Source: Peribacillus frigoritolerans (lineage in GTDB: Bacteria; Bacillota; Bacilli; Bacillales; DSM-1321). Taken from it: a stretch of 64,000 nt of DNA. The notes beneath the pieces are model-generated. The model saw nothing but the letters and a program-made list of their open reading frames with translations. It did not search any database and was not told the DNA's origin. Every line of letters begins with the position of its first letter. Within the stretch, counting starts at the first letter, position 1. The position numbers and the translations under genes are program-made. This document shows positions 17,201-26,689 of this stretch, piece by piece. The DNA lies in contig JAUPFL010000001.1 in assembly GCA_030562215.1 (NCBI GenBank), forward strand, positions 1,600,501-1,664,500. The letters are read 5' to 3'.

Positions 17201-17484
17201 ATGGTTTGATTACCACTCTCCGCTTTAATGTATTCAGGTAACTTTTTTCTAGAATCCCCCATGGAAATCGGGGAGCTTTACAACTATAATGAATAAGGAT
17301 ATTAAATTTAAATACGATTTTCTTGCCTTTTTTGACGCTTTTCGCTTAGTTACTTCAATTTTTCTTACGAAAAGTTAATTCAAAAAAATGTAAGTTTTCC
17401 AAAGAAACGATGAATTATTTCGTGAATGCCCTATTTAATAATAGGAAAAAATTATTAATATGTTCTATTAAGAGGTGAAAGGAA

Positions 17485-18135
17485 ATGGATCAATTTACGG
17501 TCGAATCCGTTTTAAATATCATTAGGGAATTTGTACCGAAGGATGCTTCAATTTCTGTGGCTGATTCCGAAAAATACATTTATTATCAACCAAGCAAACA
17601 AGTTGACTTAAGAATAAAACCGGGTGATTTAATCAGTGAAAACACGGCGACATATAAAGCGCTGAGTGTCCGTAAAAAAATAGGGGTGCAGGTTGAAAGC
17701 AATGTATTTGGCGTACCTTACTATGGGCTGAGTGTTCCTATCATGGACGAGGGAAATCCTTTAGGGGCGGTAACGGCCATCTTGCCATCAAAGCCATTAA
17801 TTTTACCGACATCATTCTTGACCATTAAAACGGATGACCGCTGGATACCGCTTCCATATGATGAAATTATGTATTTGGAAGCTCAAAATAGGAAAACTAA
17901 AATACAGTCCGAACGTGTGAGTGGATTTCATAAAATGAACTTGAGTGAATTGGAGTTCATTTTACCTGGTGATTCATTCATTCGGGTGCATCGTTCGTAC
18001 ATTGTCAATATCAACTATATTCAAGAGATCCTACCTGATTTCCATTCTACATTTTTATTGATAATGAAAGACAACTCCAAAATCCAGGTCAGTCAAACAT
18101 ATGCAAGTCAATTCAGGAGGGCTTTGGGGTTTTAG
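17485..18135 (+). CDS. LytTR-domain transcription regulator with N-terminal sensor-like region
   Basis: 216 residues. Residues 1-110 form a PAS/GAF-like region (ISVADSEKYIYYQPSKQVDLRIKPGD, VPIMDEGNPLGAVTAILPS). Residues 115-216 form a LytTR DNA-binding domain (DDRWIPLPYDEIMYLEAQNRKTKI, FIRVHRSYIVNINYIQEILP). There is no receiver domain, so it is probably a one-component regulator whose N-terminal domain binds a ligand. Preceded by AGAGGTGAAAGG. It lies 130 bases upstream of the CoA-transferase gene in the same direction; this neighbour is its most likely target, but that is inference. Confidence 0.85.
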   Translation: MDQFTVESVLNIIREFVPKDASISVADSEKYIYYQPSKQVDLRIKPGDLISENTATYKALSVRKKIGVQVESNVFGVPYYGLSVPIMDEGNPLGAVTAILPSKPLILPTSFLTIKTDDRWIPLPYDEIMYLEAQNRKTKIQSERVSGFHKMNLSELEFILPGDSFIRVHRSYIVNINYIQEILPDFHSTFLLIMKDNSKIQVSQTYASQFRRALGF

Positions 18136-18265
18136 TGATTCTCCTTTGTGTGAAAAAATGCTGGTTTATGCCCAATTTAAGGCTTTTCATTCGAAAATGA
18201 ATGTGACGATTACACAGGATTGGTAAAATTAAGTGTAAGAAAAGCGAAAAATGGGGGTCTTTTGT

Positions 18266-19792
18266 ATGAACGAAAGCGTTTTCAAAAAAATTCGCAACGA
18301 ACAATTTAAGGGGAAAGTAGTTACAGCGGAAGAAGCAGCTTCATGGATTAAAGATGGGATGAAACTCGGTATGAGTGGATTTACCCGTGCTGGTGATGCT
18401 AAAGTTATTCCGATGGCTCTAGTTGAAAGAGCTAAAACTGAAAAATTCAAAGTTGACGTTTATACTGGTGCCTCATTAGGGCCGGAAGTCGACCAACATA
18501 TGGCGGAAGCAGGTATCATAAATAAACGTTTGCCGTTCCAAGCGGATAAAGGCATTCGCAATAAAATCAATGCTGATGAAGTAACTTATGTGGATCAGCA
18601 TTTATCTCATACAGCTGAACAAGTTCGTCAAGGCATTGTCGGACCAATAGATTTTGCAATCATCGAAGCTTTGGCGATTACGGAAGATGGATTGATCATC
18701 CCGACAACTTCTGTAGGTAACTCAGCCATATTCGTTCAAGAAGCTAAACATGTGATCATTGAATTGAACGTATCCCATCCAGAAGGGTTGGAAGGGATGC
18801 ATGATATTTATACACCAGCTAAACAAGGGGAACGCGAACCGATTCCTATGACAAAGGCAAGTGATCGCCTTGGATCGATCGGTATTGCGGTTGATCCTGA
18901 AAAAGTAATGGGAATCGTCGTTTCTACAGATCTTGATGCACCTTCTACAATCGTGCCGCCGGATGAAGAAACTGCAACAATCGCCAACCACCTCATTAAC
19001 TTCCTTCGTGAAGAAATCAAGGCTGGCCGTTTAACTGAAAGCCTTGCTCCGCTTCAGTCGGGTGTAGGTTCAGTGGCAAATGCAGTATTCGCTGGCTTCC
19101 TTGATTCTGAATTTAAAGATTTGGAAGTTTATTCAGAAGTGCTGCAAGATGCAGTATTTGATTTAATCGATGCTGGCAAGGTTAAATTCGCTTCAGGGTG
19201 TTCGATTACATTAGCTGAAGAAAAAGGAAAACAAGTCTACGGTGAGCTTGAAAAATACCGTGATAAACTAGTTCTTCGTCCACAAGAAATATCTAACCAT
19301 CCTGAAATCATCCGTCGTTTGGGCTTGATTTCAATCAATACAGCGTTAGAGTGTGATATCTATGGTAACGTAAACTCTACACATGTTTCTGGGACAAGAA
19401 TGATGAACGGAATCGGTGGATCAGGAGATTTTGCCCGTAACTCACGCCTAGGCATTTTCGTTACGAAATCATATGCAAAAGGCGGCAAAATTTCCAGTAT
19501 CGTTCCTTTCGTTTCTCATGTGGATCATACTGAACATGATGTGGATGTATTAGTGACAGAGCAAGGGATCGCAGATTTACGTGGCTTGGCACCAAAAGAG
19601 CGCGTAGAGTTAATCATAGAAAACTGTGCTCATCCTGACTACCGTCCGCAGCTTCGTGCATACTTCACTGAAGCTGTTGCTCAAACGGGCGGGCATCAAA
19701 CTCCGCACATTCTTGAAAAAGCATTTTCATGGCATACGAACCTAGCTAAAAACGGTACGATGCTTGAAGCGGTTCTTCAAGATCAAAAATAA
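18266..19792 (+). CDS. Acetyl-CoA hydrolase/transferase family, succinyl-CoA:acetate CoA-transferase-like
   Basis: 508 residues, family of Cat1/AarC-type CoA-transferases. Two-domain class I fold with the conserved GIGGSGDFARNSRLGIFV near residue 395. The segment YSEVLQD probably contains the catalytic glutamate (YTEVLQD in AarC, from memory). Moves CoA between acetate and succinate, or acts as a hydrolase; substrate not provable here. ATG 18266 is preferred over an upstream frame start at 18251 because GGGGGT lies just before it. A cre-like sequence lies at 18271-18284, just inside the coding region, suggesting carbon catabolite control. Single gene with a strong terminator. Confidence 0.87.
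   Translation: MNESVFKKIRNEQFKGKVVTAEEAASWIKDGMKLGMSGFTRAGDAKVIPMALVERAKTEKFKVDVYTGASLGPEVDQHMAEAGIINKRLPFQADKGIRNKINADEVTYVDQHLSHTAEQVRQGIVGPIDFAIIEALAITEDGLIIPTTSVGNSAIFVQEAKHVIIELNVSHPEGLEGMHDIYTPAKQGEREPIPMTKASDRLGSIGIAVDPEKVMGIVVSTDLDAPSTIVPPDEETATIANHLINFLREEIKAGRLTESLAPLQSGVGSVANAVFAGFLDSEFKDLEVYSEVLQDAVFDLIDAGKVKFASGCSITLAEEKGKQVYGELEKYRDKLVLRPQEISNHPEIIRRLGLISINTALECDIYGNVNSTHVSGTRMMNGIGGSGDFARNSRLGIFVTKSYAKGGKISSIVPFVSHVDHTEHDVDVLVTEQGIADLRGLAPKERVELIIENCAHPDYRPQLRAYFTEAVAQTGGHQTPHILEKAFSWHTNLAKNGTMLEAVLQDQK
18271..18284 (+). promoter_or_regulatory. cre (CcpA) site at the start of the CoA-transferase gene
   Basis: CGAAAGCGTTTTCA matches the cre consensus TGWAANCGNTNWCA except at the first base. 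Confidence 0.65.
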
Positions 19793-19798
19793 GACTCA

Positions 19799-19832
19799 AA
19801 ACCCCGTCAATAAACAGCGGGGTTTTTTTTAT
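19799..19832 (+). terminator. Terminator of the CoA-transferase gene
   Basis: AAACCCCG / CGGGGTTT stem with T tract. Confidence 0.9.
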
Positions 19833-20176
19833 TTGGGTCCGTGTCCGTATAGGTTAAACCCCATGAATCTTTCAATATTGAAAGGTAAATAGATTATTTC
19901 CCCTAAGTAATTTGTATGATGTTTCCTATTGATTCTTTTTCCTGCGACATATAACGGATTTAAAGTTTAAAATGATGCTTAACCATCAAAAAGATAGGGA
20001 ACTGTATCTTTAGGCTTTTTTCATTTATTTTTGTATATAATTATTCATTCAAGTTATAGAAATATGGTAAACTGCTAACAATGAAAGATTATCATACATA
20101 GAATTTTTCGCATTCATGATGTTGTTTCCATAGAAATAGGGAGTTAAATAGAATTGCTTATAGTGGAGGAGATAAT
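19833..20176. other. Intergenic region before the AI-2E family gene
   Basis: AT-rich, no ORF on either strand with coding character. GGAGGAG at 20164-20170 is the ribosome site for the next gene. Confidence 0.4.
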
Positions 20177-21283
20177 TTGTTCAAGACAAAATTACATTTT
20201 TGGACGTTAGAGTTATTACTATTGTCTTTACTTTTTTATGTTGGTACAAAGATTTCTTTTCTTTTTGAACCAATAGTCATTTTTACATCTACATTGTTCT
20301 TTCCAATCTTGATTTCGGGCTTTCTCTACTTTTTGTTCAACCCTACCGTTGATTTCCTCGTTAAAAGGAGAATGCCAAGGGGATTGGCGATTTTATTGCT
20401 TTACGTATTTTTCCTTGGGTTGATTAGTTTATTGGTCGGTCTGGTTGGTCCATCACTTTCCAAACAGGTTACGGACTTAATCAATAACCTTCCGGATTAT
20501 TTCAATCAAACAAGGAAGTTCATTGAAGATTCAGCTGAGTCAAAATGGTTTTTGTGGACGGTGGAACAAGATTATGTACCTCTGCAAGAAGTAGGTGACT
20601 CGCTTCAGAAATATTTGACTGATTTACCTAGTAATATAACGAACAGTTTAACTTCGGTTTTCAGTGTGGTCACGAATATTACTTTAGTGGTCGTAACGGT
20701 TCCTTTCATCCTGTTTTATATGTTGAAGGATGGGGATAAGCTTCCGGCCGCCATTATGAAATTCGTACCGGTTCGCTATAGAAAACCAGCTTTAACAGTA
20801 CTTCAGGAAACTGGCGGGACGCTTACTACATACATACAAGGGCAGATGCTTGTTTGCATGTTTGTCGGGATCGGAACGTTCATCGGGTATTTGATCATTG
20901 GTTTGCCTTACGCGTTCTTATTCGCGCTGATTGGTGCCGTAACCAATATCATTCCATATGTAGGCCCGTTTATCGGAGCCGCTCCTGCTGTCATTGTGGC
21001 ATTGATTCATTCACCGACCGAGGCGTTATTGGTCATTCTCGTTGTAACGGTCATTCAGCAATTGGATGGTAATTTCATTTCACCGTTAGTCATCGGGAAA
21101 AAATTGAACACACATCCGCTTACCATCATCATCCTATTGCTCGTGGCCGGAAACATTGCCGGTATCATCGGCATGATTTTGGCTGTTCCGACCTACTCCG
21201 TTGTTAAAACGATTGTATTGAATATCGTAAAATTCATCAGGATCCGTAAAGAGGAAAAGCTTGAAGAAGATATATTGGAATGA
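20177..21283 (+). CDS. AI-2E family transporter (PerM/YdbI-like)
   Basis: 368-residue polytopic membrane protein with about eight helices and a charged periplasmic-type loop at residues 100-150. Typical motifs are PILISGFLYFLFNPTVDFL, FILFYMLKDGDKLP and the C-terminal IGAVTNIIPYVGPFIGAAPAVIVA ... QQLDGNFISPLVIGKKLNTHPL. The family name comes from TqsA; members also act as Na+/H+ or K+/H+ antiporters, so the substrate is open. TTG start at 20177 after GGAGGAGATAAT. Single gene, terminator shared with the convergent gabD. Confidence 0.88.
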   Translation: MFKTKLHFWTLELLLLSLLFYVGTKISFLFEPIVIFTSTLFFPILISGFLYFLFNPTVDFLVKRRMPRGLAILLLYVFFLGLISLLVGLVGPSLSKQVTDLINNLPDYFNQTRKFIEDSAESKWFLWTVEQDYVPLQEVGDSLQKYLTDLPSNITNSLTSVFSVVTNITLVVVTVPFILFYMLKDGDKLPAAIMKFVPVRYRKPALTVLQETGGTLTTYIQGQMLVCMFVGIGTFIGYLIIGLPYAFLFALIGAVTNIIPYVGPFIGAAPAVIVALIHSPTEALLVILVVTVIQQLDGNFISPLVIGKKLNTHPLTIIILLLVAGNIAGIIGMILAVPTYSVVKTIVLNIVKFIRIRKEEKLEEDILE

Positions 21284-21285
21284 AA

Positions 21286-21320
21286 AAACGGGCCCGGCTC
21301 AATTGAGTCGGCCCGTTTTA
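21286..21320. terminator. Bidirectional terminator between AI-2E gene and gabD
   Basis: AAAACGGGCC ... GGCCCGTTTT stem containing a second palindrome (GGCTCAATTGAGTC); A and T runs on both sides. Confidence 0.85.
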
Positions 21321-21336
21321 TAGTGTGCTAAATAGG

Positions 21337-22755
21337 TTACAAACCTAAGGAAATATATTTTACTTCCAGGAATTCCTCGATGCCCTGGTGTCCGCCTTCA
21401 CGGCCGAGCCCACTTTGCTTGAATCCGCCAAATGGAGCTTGCGGAACGGAAGGAAGTCCATCGTTCAAGCCTACAATACCGAATTCAAGTGCCTCGGTGA
21501 ACTTGATGCCCTTGGTGATGTTTTCAGTGAAGACGTAAGCTGCCAAACCGAAGATAGAGTCATTTGCCCTCTTGATTGCCTCTTCATCAGTCTTAAAGGA
21601 GGCAATGGGAGCTAGAGGGCCAAATGTTTCTTCCTTCATGCAGAGCATGCTGTCATCAATGTTGGAAAGTACGGTTGGTTCAAGAAAAAGACCGCTTATT
21701 GATTTACCGCCAGCTTCGAGCTTAGCGCCGCTGCTGATTGCTTCATCAATTTGTTTTTGAACCTTATCCACTGCATTTTGATCGATAAGAGGACCGATAT
21801 CGACGCCATCTTCCAGTCCGTTTCCTACCTTTAGTTCTTTGACCTTGGCAACGAGCTTTTCGATAAAGGCATCTTGAATTGCTTCGTGGACATAAATGCG
21901 ATTTGAACAGACGCATGTTTGTCCTGCGTTACGGAATTTTGAACTGATGATGCCATCAACCGCTTTATTAAGGTCGGCATCCTCAAGAACGATTGCGGGT
22001 GCGTGACCTCCGAGTTCAAGCGAGATTTTCTTTACCGTGTCAGCTGAGCCTTTCATAAGGGTTTTACCGACTTCTGTAGAACCGGTAAACGTCAATTTAC
22101 GAACCCTCGTATCTTGAAGCCAAGTTTCGCCGATTTCTGATGATTTTCCTGTCACGACGTTGATGACTCCTTTTGGAATGCCAGCTTCTTCAGCTAATTC
22201 AGCCATTTTTAAAGCCGTTATGGGAGTCAGGTTTGCCGGTTTAATGACGACTGTGCAGCCAACGGCAAGCGCTGGTGCAACTTTTCTTGTAATCATGGCT
22301 GCAGGAAAGTTCCAAGGCGTAATGACAGCTACAACTCCGACAGGCTGTTTAGTCACGAAAAGCCGCTTATTGGACACGGAAGCAGGGATCGTTTCGCCGT
22401 ACACCCGTTTTCCTTCTTCGGCAAACCAAGATAAAAAGCCATTGGCATATGTCATTTCACCAAGAGCTTCTTTAAGGGGCTTGCCTTGCTCTTCAGTCAT
22501 GATTTTGGCCAGTTCTTCTTTATGATCATCAATCAATCGATGCCATTTCCAAATTAGTTCAGCACGTTCGTAGACTGATAGCGCGGCCCATCCCGTAAAG
22601 GCTTCATATGCGGCATCTGCAGCCTTCGCCGCTTCAGTTGCACCGCCTTTAGGAACGGTGGCAACTACTTCATCCGTTGCCGGGTTTCTCACTTCAATTT
22701 TATCCAATCCAAAATCCGACCACTCACCGTTAATAAATAATCCGTAATCCTTCAT
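21337..22755 (-). CDS. gabD: Succinate-semialdehyde dehydrogenase, GabD type
   Basis: 472-residue NAD(P)-dependent aldehyde dehydrogenase that oxidises succinate semialdehyde to succinate in GABA breakdown. Visible are VITPWNFPAAMITRKVAPALAVGCTVV, FTGSTEVGK, catalytic glutamate in SLELGGHAPAIV, catalytic cysteine in FRNAGQTCVCSNRIYVH, and EETFGPLAPI. GQTCVCSNR is the GabD-type signature. ATG at 22755 is preferred (AGGAGG 8 bases upstream on the minus strand); an extension to 22788 is unsupported. A perfect 12-bp inverted repeat lies 50-85 bases upstream. Confidence 0.9.
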   Translation of the reverse strand: MKDYGLFINGEWSDFGLDKIEVRNPATDEVVATVPKGGATEAAKAADAAYEAFTGWAALSVYERAELIWKWHRLIDDHKEELAKIMTEEQGKPLKEALGEMTYANGFLSWFAEEGKRVYGETIPASVSNKRLFVTKQPVGVVAVITPWNFPAAMITRKVAPALAVGCTVVIKPANLTPITALKMAELAEEAGIPKGVINVVTGKSSEIGETWLQDTRVRKLTFTGSTEVGKTLMKGSADTVKKISLELGGHAPAIVLEDADLNKAVDGIISSKFRNAGQTCVCSNRIYVHEAIQDAFIEKLVAKVKELKVGNGLEDGVDIGPLIDQNAVDKVQKQIDEAISSGAKLEAGGKSISGLFLEPTVLSNIDDSMLCMKEETFGPLAPIASFKTDEEAIKRANDSIFGLAAYVFTENITKGIKFTEALEFGIVGLNDGLPSVPQAPFGGFKQSGLGREGGHQGIEEFLEVKYISLGL

Positions 22756-22806
22756 GATAAAACCTCCTAATTTGGTTAAATCCATCAAACTACTAAAACT
22801 TTTAAC

Positions 22807-22839
22807 TTTATACTTTTACCTGTTACATAAAAGTATAAA
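22807..22839 (-). promoter_or_regulatory. Perfect inverted repeat upstream of gabD
   Basis: TTTATACTTTTA - 9 nt - TAAAAGTATAAA, 12 matching bases in each arm, 52 bases before the gabD start. Probably an operator; the regulator is unknown. Confidence 0.55.
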
Positions 22840-22920
22840 CACTTTTCCGTGATTCTGAAATTAATTTGATTGGCTATTTATAGAAGATCGGCTGTTCGGT
22901 TGATAGAAAGGGAGCAATAA

Positions 22921-22947
22921 AAAAGAGGTGCAAGTTGCACACCTCTT
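22921..22947 (-). terminator. dctP terminator
   Basis: GAGGTGCA / TGCACACCTC hairpin; the plus-strand A run at 22918-22924 reads as the U tract on the minus strand. Confidence 0.8.
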
Positions 22948-22961
22948 CATTCAGGGTTCGA

Positions 22962-24229
22962 TTATTTTTCCGATGAGACGGCCACTTCATCCATATCACC
23001 TGAGATGGCTTGATTTGGATTGAATTCACCTTCTGATTTAGAAATGACCACTGTAGCGACACTGTTACCGATTAGATTAGTGATGGCACGTGCTTCAGAC
23101 ATGAAGCGGTCGACTCAAGCAGTAATGCCATTCCTTCAACTGGTATCATTGGGAAGGCAGCTAATGTTGCAGCAAGTGTAATGAAACCGGATCCCGTTAC
23201 ACCGGCAGCACCTTTGGATGTTAACATCAAGATTCCTAGAAGGGTCAATTCCTGCCAAATGCTTAAATCGACACCATAGGCTTGGGCAATGAAAATCGCA
23301 GCCATGGATAAGTAGATGGATGTGCCATCAAGGTTGAAAGAATAACCGGTTGGGACAACCAACCCGACTACCGATTTTGAGCAACCGTATTTTTCGAGTT
23401 TTTTCATCACGCTTGGCAGGGCGGATTCCGACGAAGATGTTCCTAAAACTAAGAGGATCTCTTCTTTTATATAGGCAATGAACTTGAAAATATTAAATCC
23501 ATACATTTTTGCGATCGAGCCAAGGATGAGAATGATGAATAGTGCCATTGTGATGTATACGCTACCCATTAATTGTCCTAACGAGGTTAGAGAACCAAGG
23601 CCAAACTTACCGATTGTATAAGCCATTGCTCCAAATGCGGCTAATGGGGAAACTTTCATGATCATACCGACGATGCCGAAGAAAATGTCTGCAATATGCT
23701 GAAAGAAAGAAACGACTGGCTGCACTTTCGGTCCCATTGCCGCCATTGATAATCCGAATAATACGGCAAAGAATAGAATAGGGAGTAAGTCTCCGCCAGC
23801 CAGTGCGGCAACGGCATTATCAGGAATGATATTAGAAATGAAAGCAACGGCTCCATGTTCCGTTTCGGAAGCGGCTGTTGTATATTGTGATACATCTCCG
23901 CCCTCGACTGAATCGATGTTAAAGCCTTTACCAGGTCCCAGCAGATTGACCACGATGATTCCGATGGCAAGTGCGAAAGTGGTAACGATTTCAAAATAGA
24001 GCAGGGCCTTTCCGCCGATGCGGCCAACCTTTTTCATATCACCCATACCGCCAATTCCGATTACGACGGTTAAGAAGATGATTGGTGCAATGACCATTTT
24101 AATCATTTTAATAAATAAATCTGCTAATATCTTCAGCTGTTCACCGAAAGCAGGGAAGAAGAAACCGACTGTAATACCCAGAATGATACCGATGATGACC
24201 TGAACTGTTAGATTTTTTAATATTTTCAA
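22962..24229 (-). CDS. dctP: Dicarboxylate/amino acid:cation symporter (DctP/GltP family), one frameshift
   Basis: About 422 residues after repair; sodium- or proton-coupled uptake of C4-dicarboxylates or glutamate/aspartate. Eight helices plus re-entrant loops: [36 protein letters not shown], the serine-rich [43 protein letters not shown] and [14 protein letters not shown]. Full-length resemblance is to B. subtilis DctP. The frame breaks near 23117 where one G is lost; repair yields [30 protein letters not shown] to the stop at 22962. A very good cre box lies just upstream. Confidence 0.88.
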
Positions 24230-24250
24230 GGTGCATTCTCCTTTGTCATA

Positions 24251-24264
24251 TGATAGCGCTTTCT
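24251..24264 (-). promoter_or_regulatory. cre (CcpA) site upstream of dctP
   Basis: TGATAGCGCTTTCT matches the cre palindrome TGAAAGCGCTTTCA at 12 of 14 positions, 22 bases before the dctP start. Confidence 0.75.
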
Positions 24265-24423
24265 TAACTTGATAATAGTGTAACAGAAGAAAGAATCAGA
24301 ATATTCTTTTGGTGATATTGTTTTCTTTTTGTTCTTTTTGGTCTTGGGGATTTTTAATAACTGAAGGGAAGAAAGGGAATTAAAAGTGACGATTAGGATA
24401 TAGATAGATTACTAAGCTGCAAT

Positions 24424-24450
24424 AAAAAAATACCGGCGGAGTGCCGGTAT
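24424..24450 (-). terminator. panE terminator
   Basis: ATACCGGC / GCCGGTAT stem, U tract on the minus strand. Confidence 0.88.
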
Positions 24451-24459
24451 TGGGAAAAA

Positions 24460-25369
24460 TCAATTTTCAAATGGTTTTATGAGTGCATATAGGGTTCCAA
24501 TCACAGGTAGTTTCAAACCGGCCTTGTCGGCTAGGCGCAGTGCACCGCCCTGTAAATGTTCCACTTCGAGGGTCAGGCCCTTCCGGCGGTCCTGGTGCAT
24601 CGAAGAGGTGGATTCATCAGGTAAGCCTGCCATGTTTTCCAACGCTTGAGCAATATTCTCCGCAGTAATCCCGACGTCATAAGCATTTGCAAGCTCCTTC
24701 ATTTCAACAAGGACCTTTTCTAGCAATCCATTGGTTTCCGGAAATCTCCGTATCGTGCCGATAGGAAGGTTGGAGGCAGTTGTCACACCGGAGAACGCGG
24801 TGATGAACATGTATTTGATCCACATCCTGATCAATATGTTTTCCGTTCTGCTTGCCTTCATGATAGCTGAGCCGGCCGCCTGTTCGAATTCATCACAAAT
24901 CTTTTTTGTGACGGATGAAGCGGGCCATAGATTAAATCGTGATTTTCATTGGAGTGTATGACATGCCCTTTTTCATCAAGGGTGGCGATGATGAAGGCGC
25001 TTCCTCCCAAGACGGCTTCTTCGCCCAGTTCGTCCTGTAAAATGGATACATGTTCCAACCCATTCAAAAGCGGGAGGACCTTTGCGCCCTTTTCGACAAG
25101 CACCTTTAAATCTGAAAGGGTGCCTTGCAGATGCTGGCCTTTTACGGCGAGAATCACGAGATCGACCTTTTCTATATCCTTTACATTCTCTGTGATATGA
25201 AGGTCGTTGAATTGGTAGTTTCCATGTGGGCTGGTTATGCTGATCCCGTTTTCCTTCAATTGTTTGGCGCGGTTTTTCGGACAAGGTATTGAACATCCTG
25301 CCCGGCCTGCTGCAACCTGCCCCCAAAGTAGGAGCCGAGTGCCCCGGCCCCTATAATGACAATATTCAA
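24460..25369 (-). CDS. panE: 2-dehydropantoate 2-reductase family, two frameshifts
   Basis: NADPH-dependent reductase giving pantoate for coenzyme A synthesis, or a related family member. About 304 residues after repair. The start TTG at 25369 opens [19 protein letters not shown], a clear Rossmann GxGxxG motif, which is only seen in a different frame from the rest. Frame breaks lie near 25270 (an A lost; LVRKNRAKQL restored) and near 24905 (a base lost in the CAAAAAAG run; [34 protein letters not shown] restored). The C-terminal domain has [20 protein letters not shown] and [15 protein letters not shown], typical of ApbA/PanE. Several paralogues exist in Bacillus; true pantoate role is probable but not certain. 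Confidence 0.82.
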
Positions 25370-25488
25370 AGCGCACACCTCTCTTTTGATTAAGATGTAC
25401 TAATCATAACATTGACTGAATTTTCGGTAAATGTTTCAGTTTGAAGGTCAACTGGTTGTTTACATGTTTATAAGAATGGGAAAAACAA

Positions 25489-25518
25489 AAGACCAGCCTG
25501 AAAGGTTTCAGGCTGGTG
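25489..25518 (-). terminator. Terminator of the 3D-domain gene
   Basis: ACCAGCCTGA / TCAGGCTGGT perfect stem, loop AAGGTT; U-rich tract on the minus strand. Confidence 0.85.
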
Positions 25519-25525
25519 CTTATCA

Positions 25526-26099
25526 TTATTTATAGATTTTTACTTTAACTGTTTTTCTGCCCCAATTGATAGCTTTTGAGTGAGAAGAGTAGAAGACGTC
25601 AATTTTATTCCCTTTGATTGCGCCGCCTTTATCTGCCGCAATGGCATCCCCGTATCCTTCTACATGAACTTTTGTTCCTAGTGGAATGACCTTAGGGTCG
25701 ACTGAGATGGCTTTTACGTTAGGGTTTTTCTTTAAGTTAAGACCAGATGCTGTAATACCGCTGCAACCTTTGCAGTTCGCAGTGTAAGCTGTTGCCTTCA
25801 CCGTGATCGTTTTATATTTCTTGGATGATGATGAGGTTTTAGCTTTAGCTTTAGCTTTAGGTTTAGGTTTAGCAGAGGTTGAAGTTTTCTTGACCTTTAA
25901 AACTTGTTTTGGATGGATGTTATCTTTTTTCAGGTTTTCCAACTTTTGAGTTGATTGACTGTTATATTATGTTTATTGGCGATACCCCATAGTGTGTCGC
26001 CGCTTTTAACTTTGTATGTAGTAGTAGCAGCCGATGAAACTCCGGAAAAACTAAATACCAAAAAGAAAGCAGTGAATAGTGGAAGTAGTATTTTTTCAA
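25526..26099 (-). CDS. LysM and 3D-domain cell-wall protein (YocH-like), two frameshifts
   Basis: Secreted wall-binding protein of about 190 residues after repair. A signal peptide (LLPLFTAFFLVFSFSGVSSA) is followed by one LysM domain (TTYKVKSGDTLWGIANKHNITVNQLKSWKNLK), a low-complexity linker of alternating K/P/A/S (KPKPKAKAKAKTSSSSKK) and a 3D domain (TAYTANCKGCSGITASG ... ISVDPKVIPLGTKVHVEGYGDAIAADKGGAIKGNKIDVF). The conserved aspartates that name the domain are present. TTG start at 26099 follows AAGGAGAC. Breaks near 26092 and 25936 are both one-A losses in A runs. Related to YocH and the C-terminal domain of resuscitation factors; probably a muralytic enzyme. Confidence 0.82.
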
Positions 26100-26454
26100 A
26101 ATGAATAGTCTCCTTTGTTTTAAATCGTAGACTTAGAATAACAGGTCTTTATGACAACAATGTTTCGGTGGAATAGTAATTGTGTTACAAAAAGGTTTCC
26201 CTTGATAAATAAATGTAATATAAACTAGGACAAAAGGACTTATCTGTTAAATGTAAATATATTATTTATTATGTCAGTATAAGCGTATTTTTGTTAAATA
26301 GTGCTGCTATAATGGCGTATCCTGTTTAATTAGGTAAAATGTGGATGTGTATTCCCTGGTTTTAAAGTCCTGTATATTTTGTAAAAAAGCAACGTAATAA
26401 TAAAGGGTTGAATGCTGTTTATTTTTGTGGGAGAGGATATTCGGAAAATGGAAA
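26100..26454. other. Intergenic region, promoter of the 3D-domain gene
   Basis: AT-rich and without coding character on either strand. It separates the 3D-domain gene from repeat copy 3. Confidence 0.4.
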
Positions 26455-26481
26455 AATCCGGCATCTATGTGATGCCGGATT
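26455..26481. terminator. Terminator-like hairpin flanking repeat copy 3, inner side
   Basis: AATCCGGCATC / GATGCCGGATT. The core GGCATCTATGTGATGCC is 16/17 identical to the hairpin at 26690-26713 on the other side of the repeat. Confidence 0.7.
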
Positions 26482-26482
26482 A

Positions 26483-26526
26483 AACTATAGACAAACTCGA
26501 TTAAAATCGGTTTGTCTATAGTTTTT
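26483..26526 (+). terminator. Repeat copy 3 tail hairpin
   Basis: AACTATAGACAAAC / GTTTGTCTATAGTT with T run on the plus strand. Homologous to the tail hairpin of copy 2 (7792-7836), with the same orientation relative to the repeat core. Confidence 0.75.
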
Positions 26527-26549
26527 TTGAGAGTTTGTAAAAATTCGAA

Positions 26550-26648
26550 CGTTGATTTCCACTCCAGGCACTCGCTTCCCGTCGGCTCCCATCGACGCGC
26601 TTTTCCCGCAGGAGTCTCGCACCTTCCGTTCCAATCAACTTTGTTTTG
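26550..26648 (-). repeat. Interspersed repeat, copy 3, internally deleted
   Basis: Minus-strand copy: begins CAAAACAAAGTTGATTGGAA, contains GAGACTCCTGCGGGAAAAGCG and ends GCGAGTGCCTGGAGTGGAAA then TCAACG. The central section present in copies 1 and 2 (the CCCGCAGG...CCGCCCGCGG part) is missing, so it is about 40 nt shorter. Confidence 0.85.
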
Positions 26649-26689
26649 AAATTTAAATAAAACTCCTTTCCACAAACTCAGCTGGCATC

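Noticed and set aside
18251-18265. Upstream ATG as start of the CoA-transferase gene
   Set aside because: It lies within the sequence that serves as ribosome site (GGGGGT) for the better ATG at 18266.
26307-26675. 122-codon minus-strand ORF through repeat copy 3
   Set aside because: Composed of the repeat, two hairpins and AT-rich spacer; no ribosome site.
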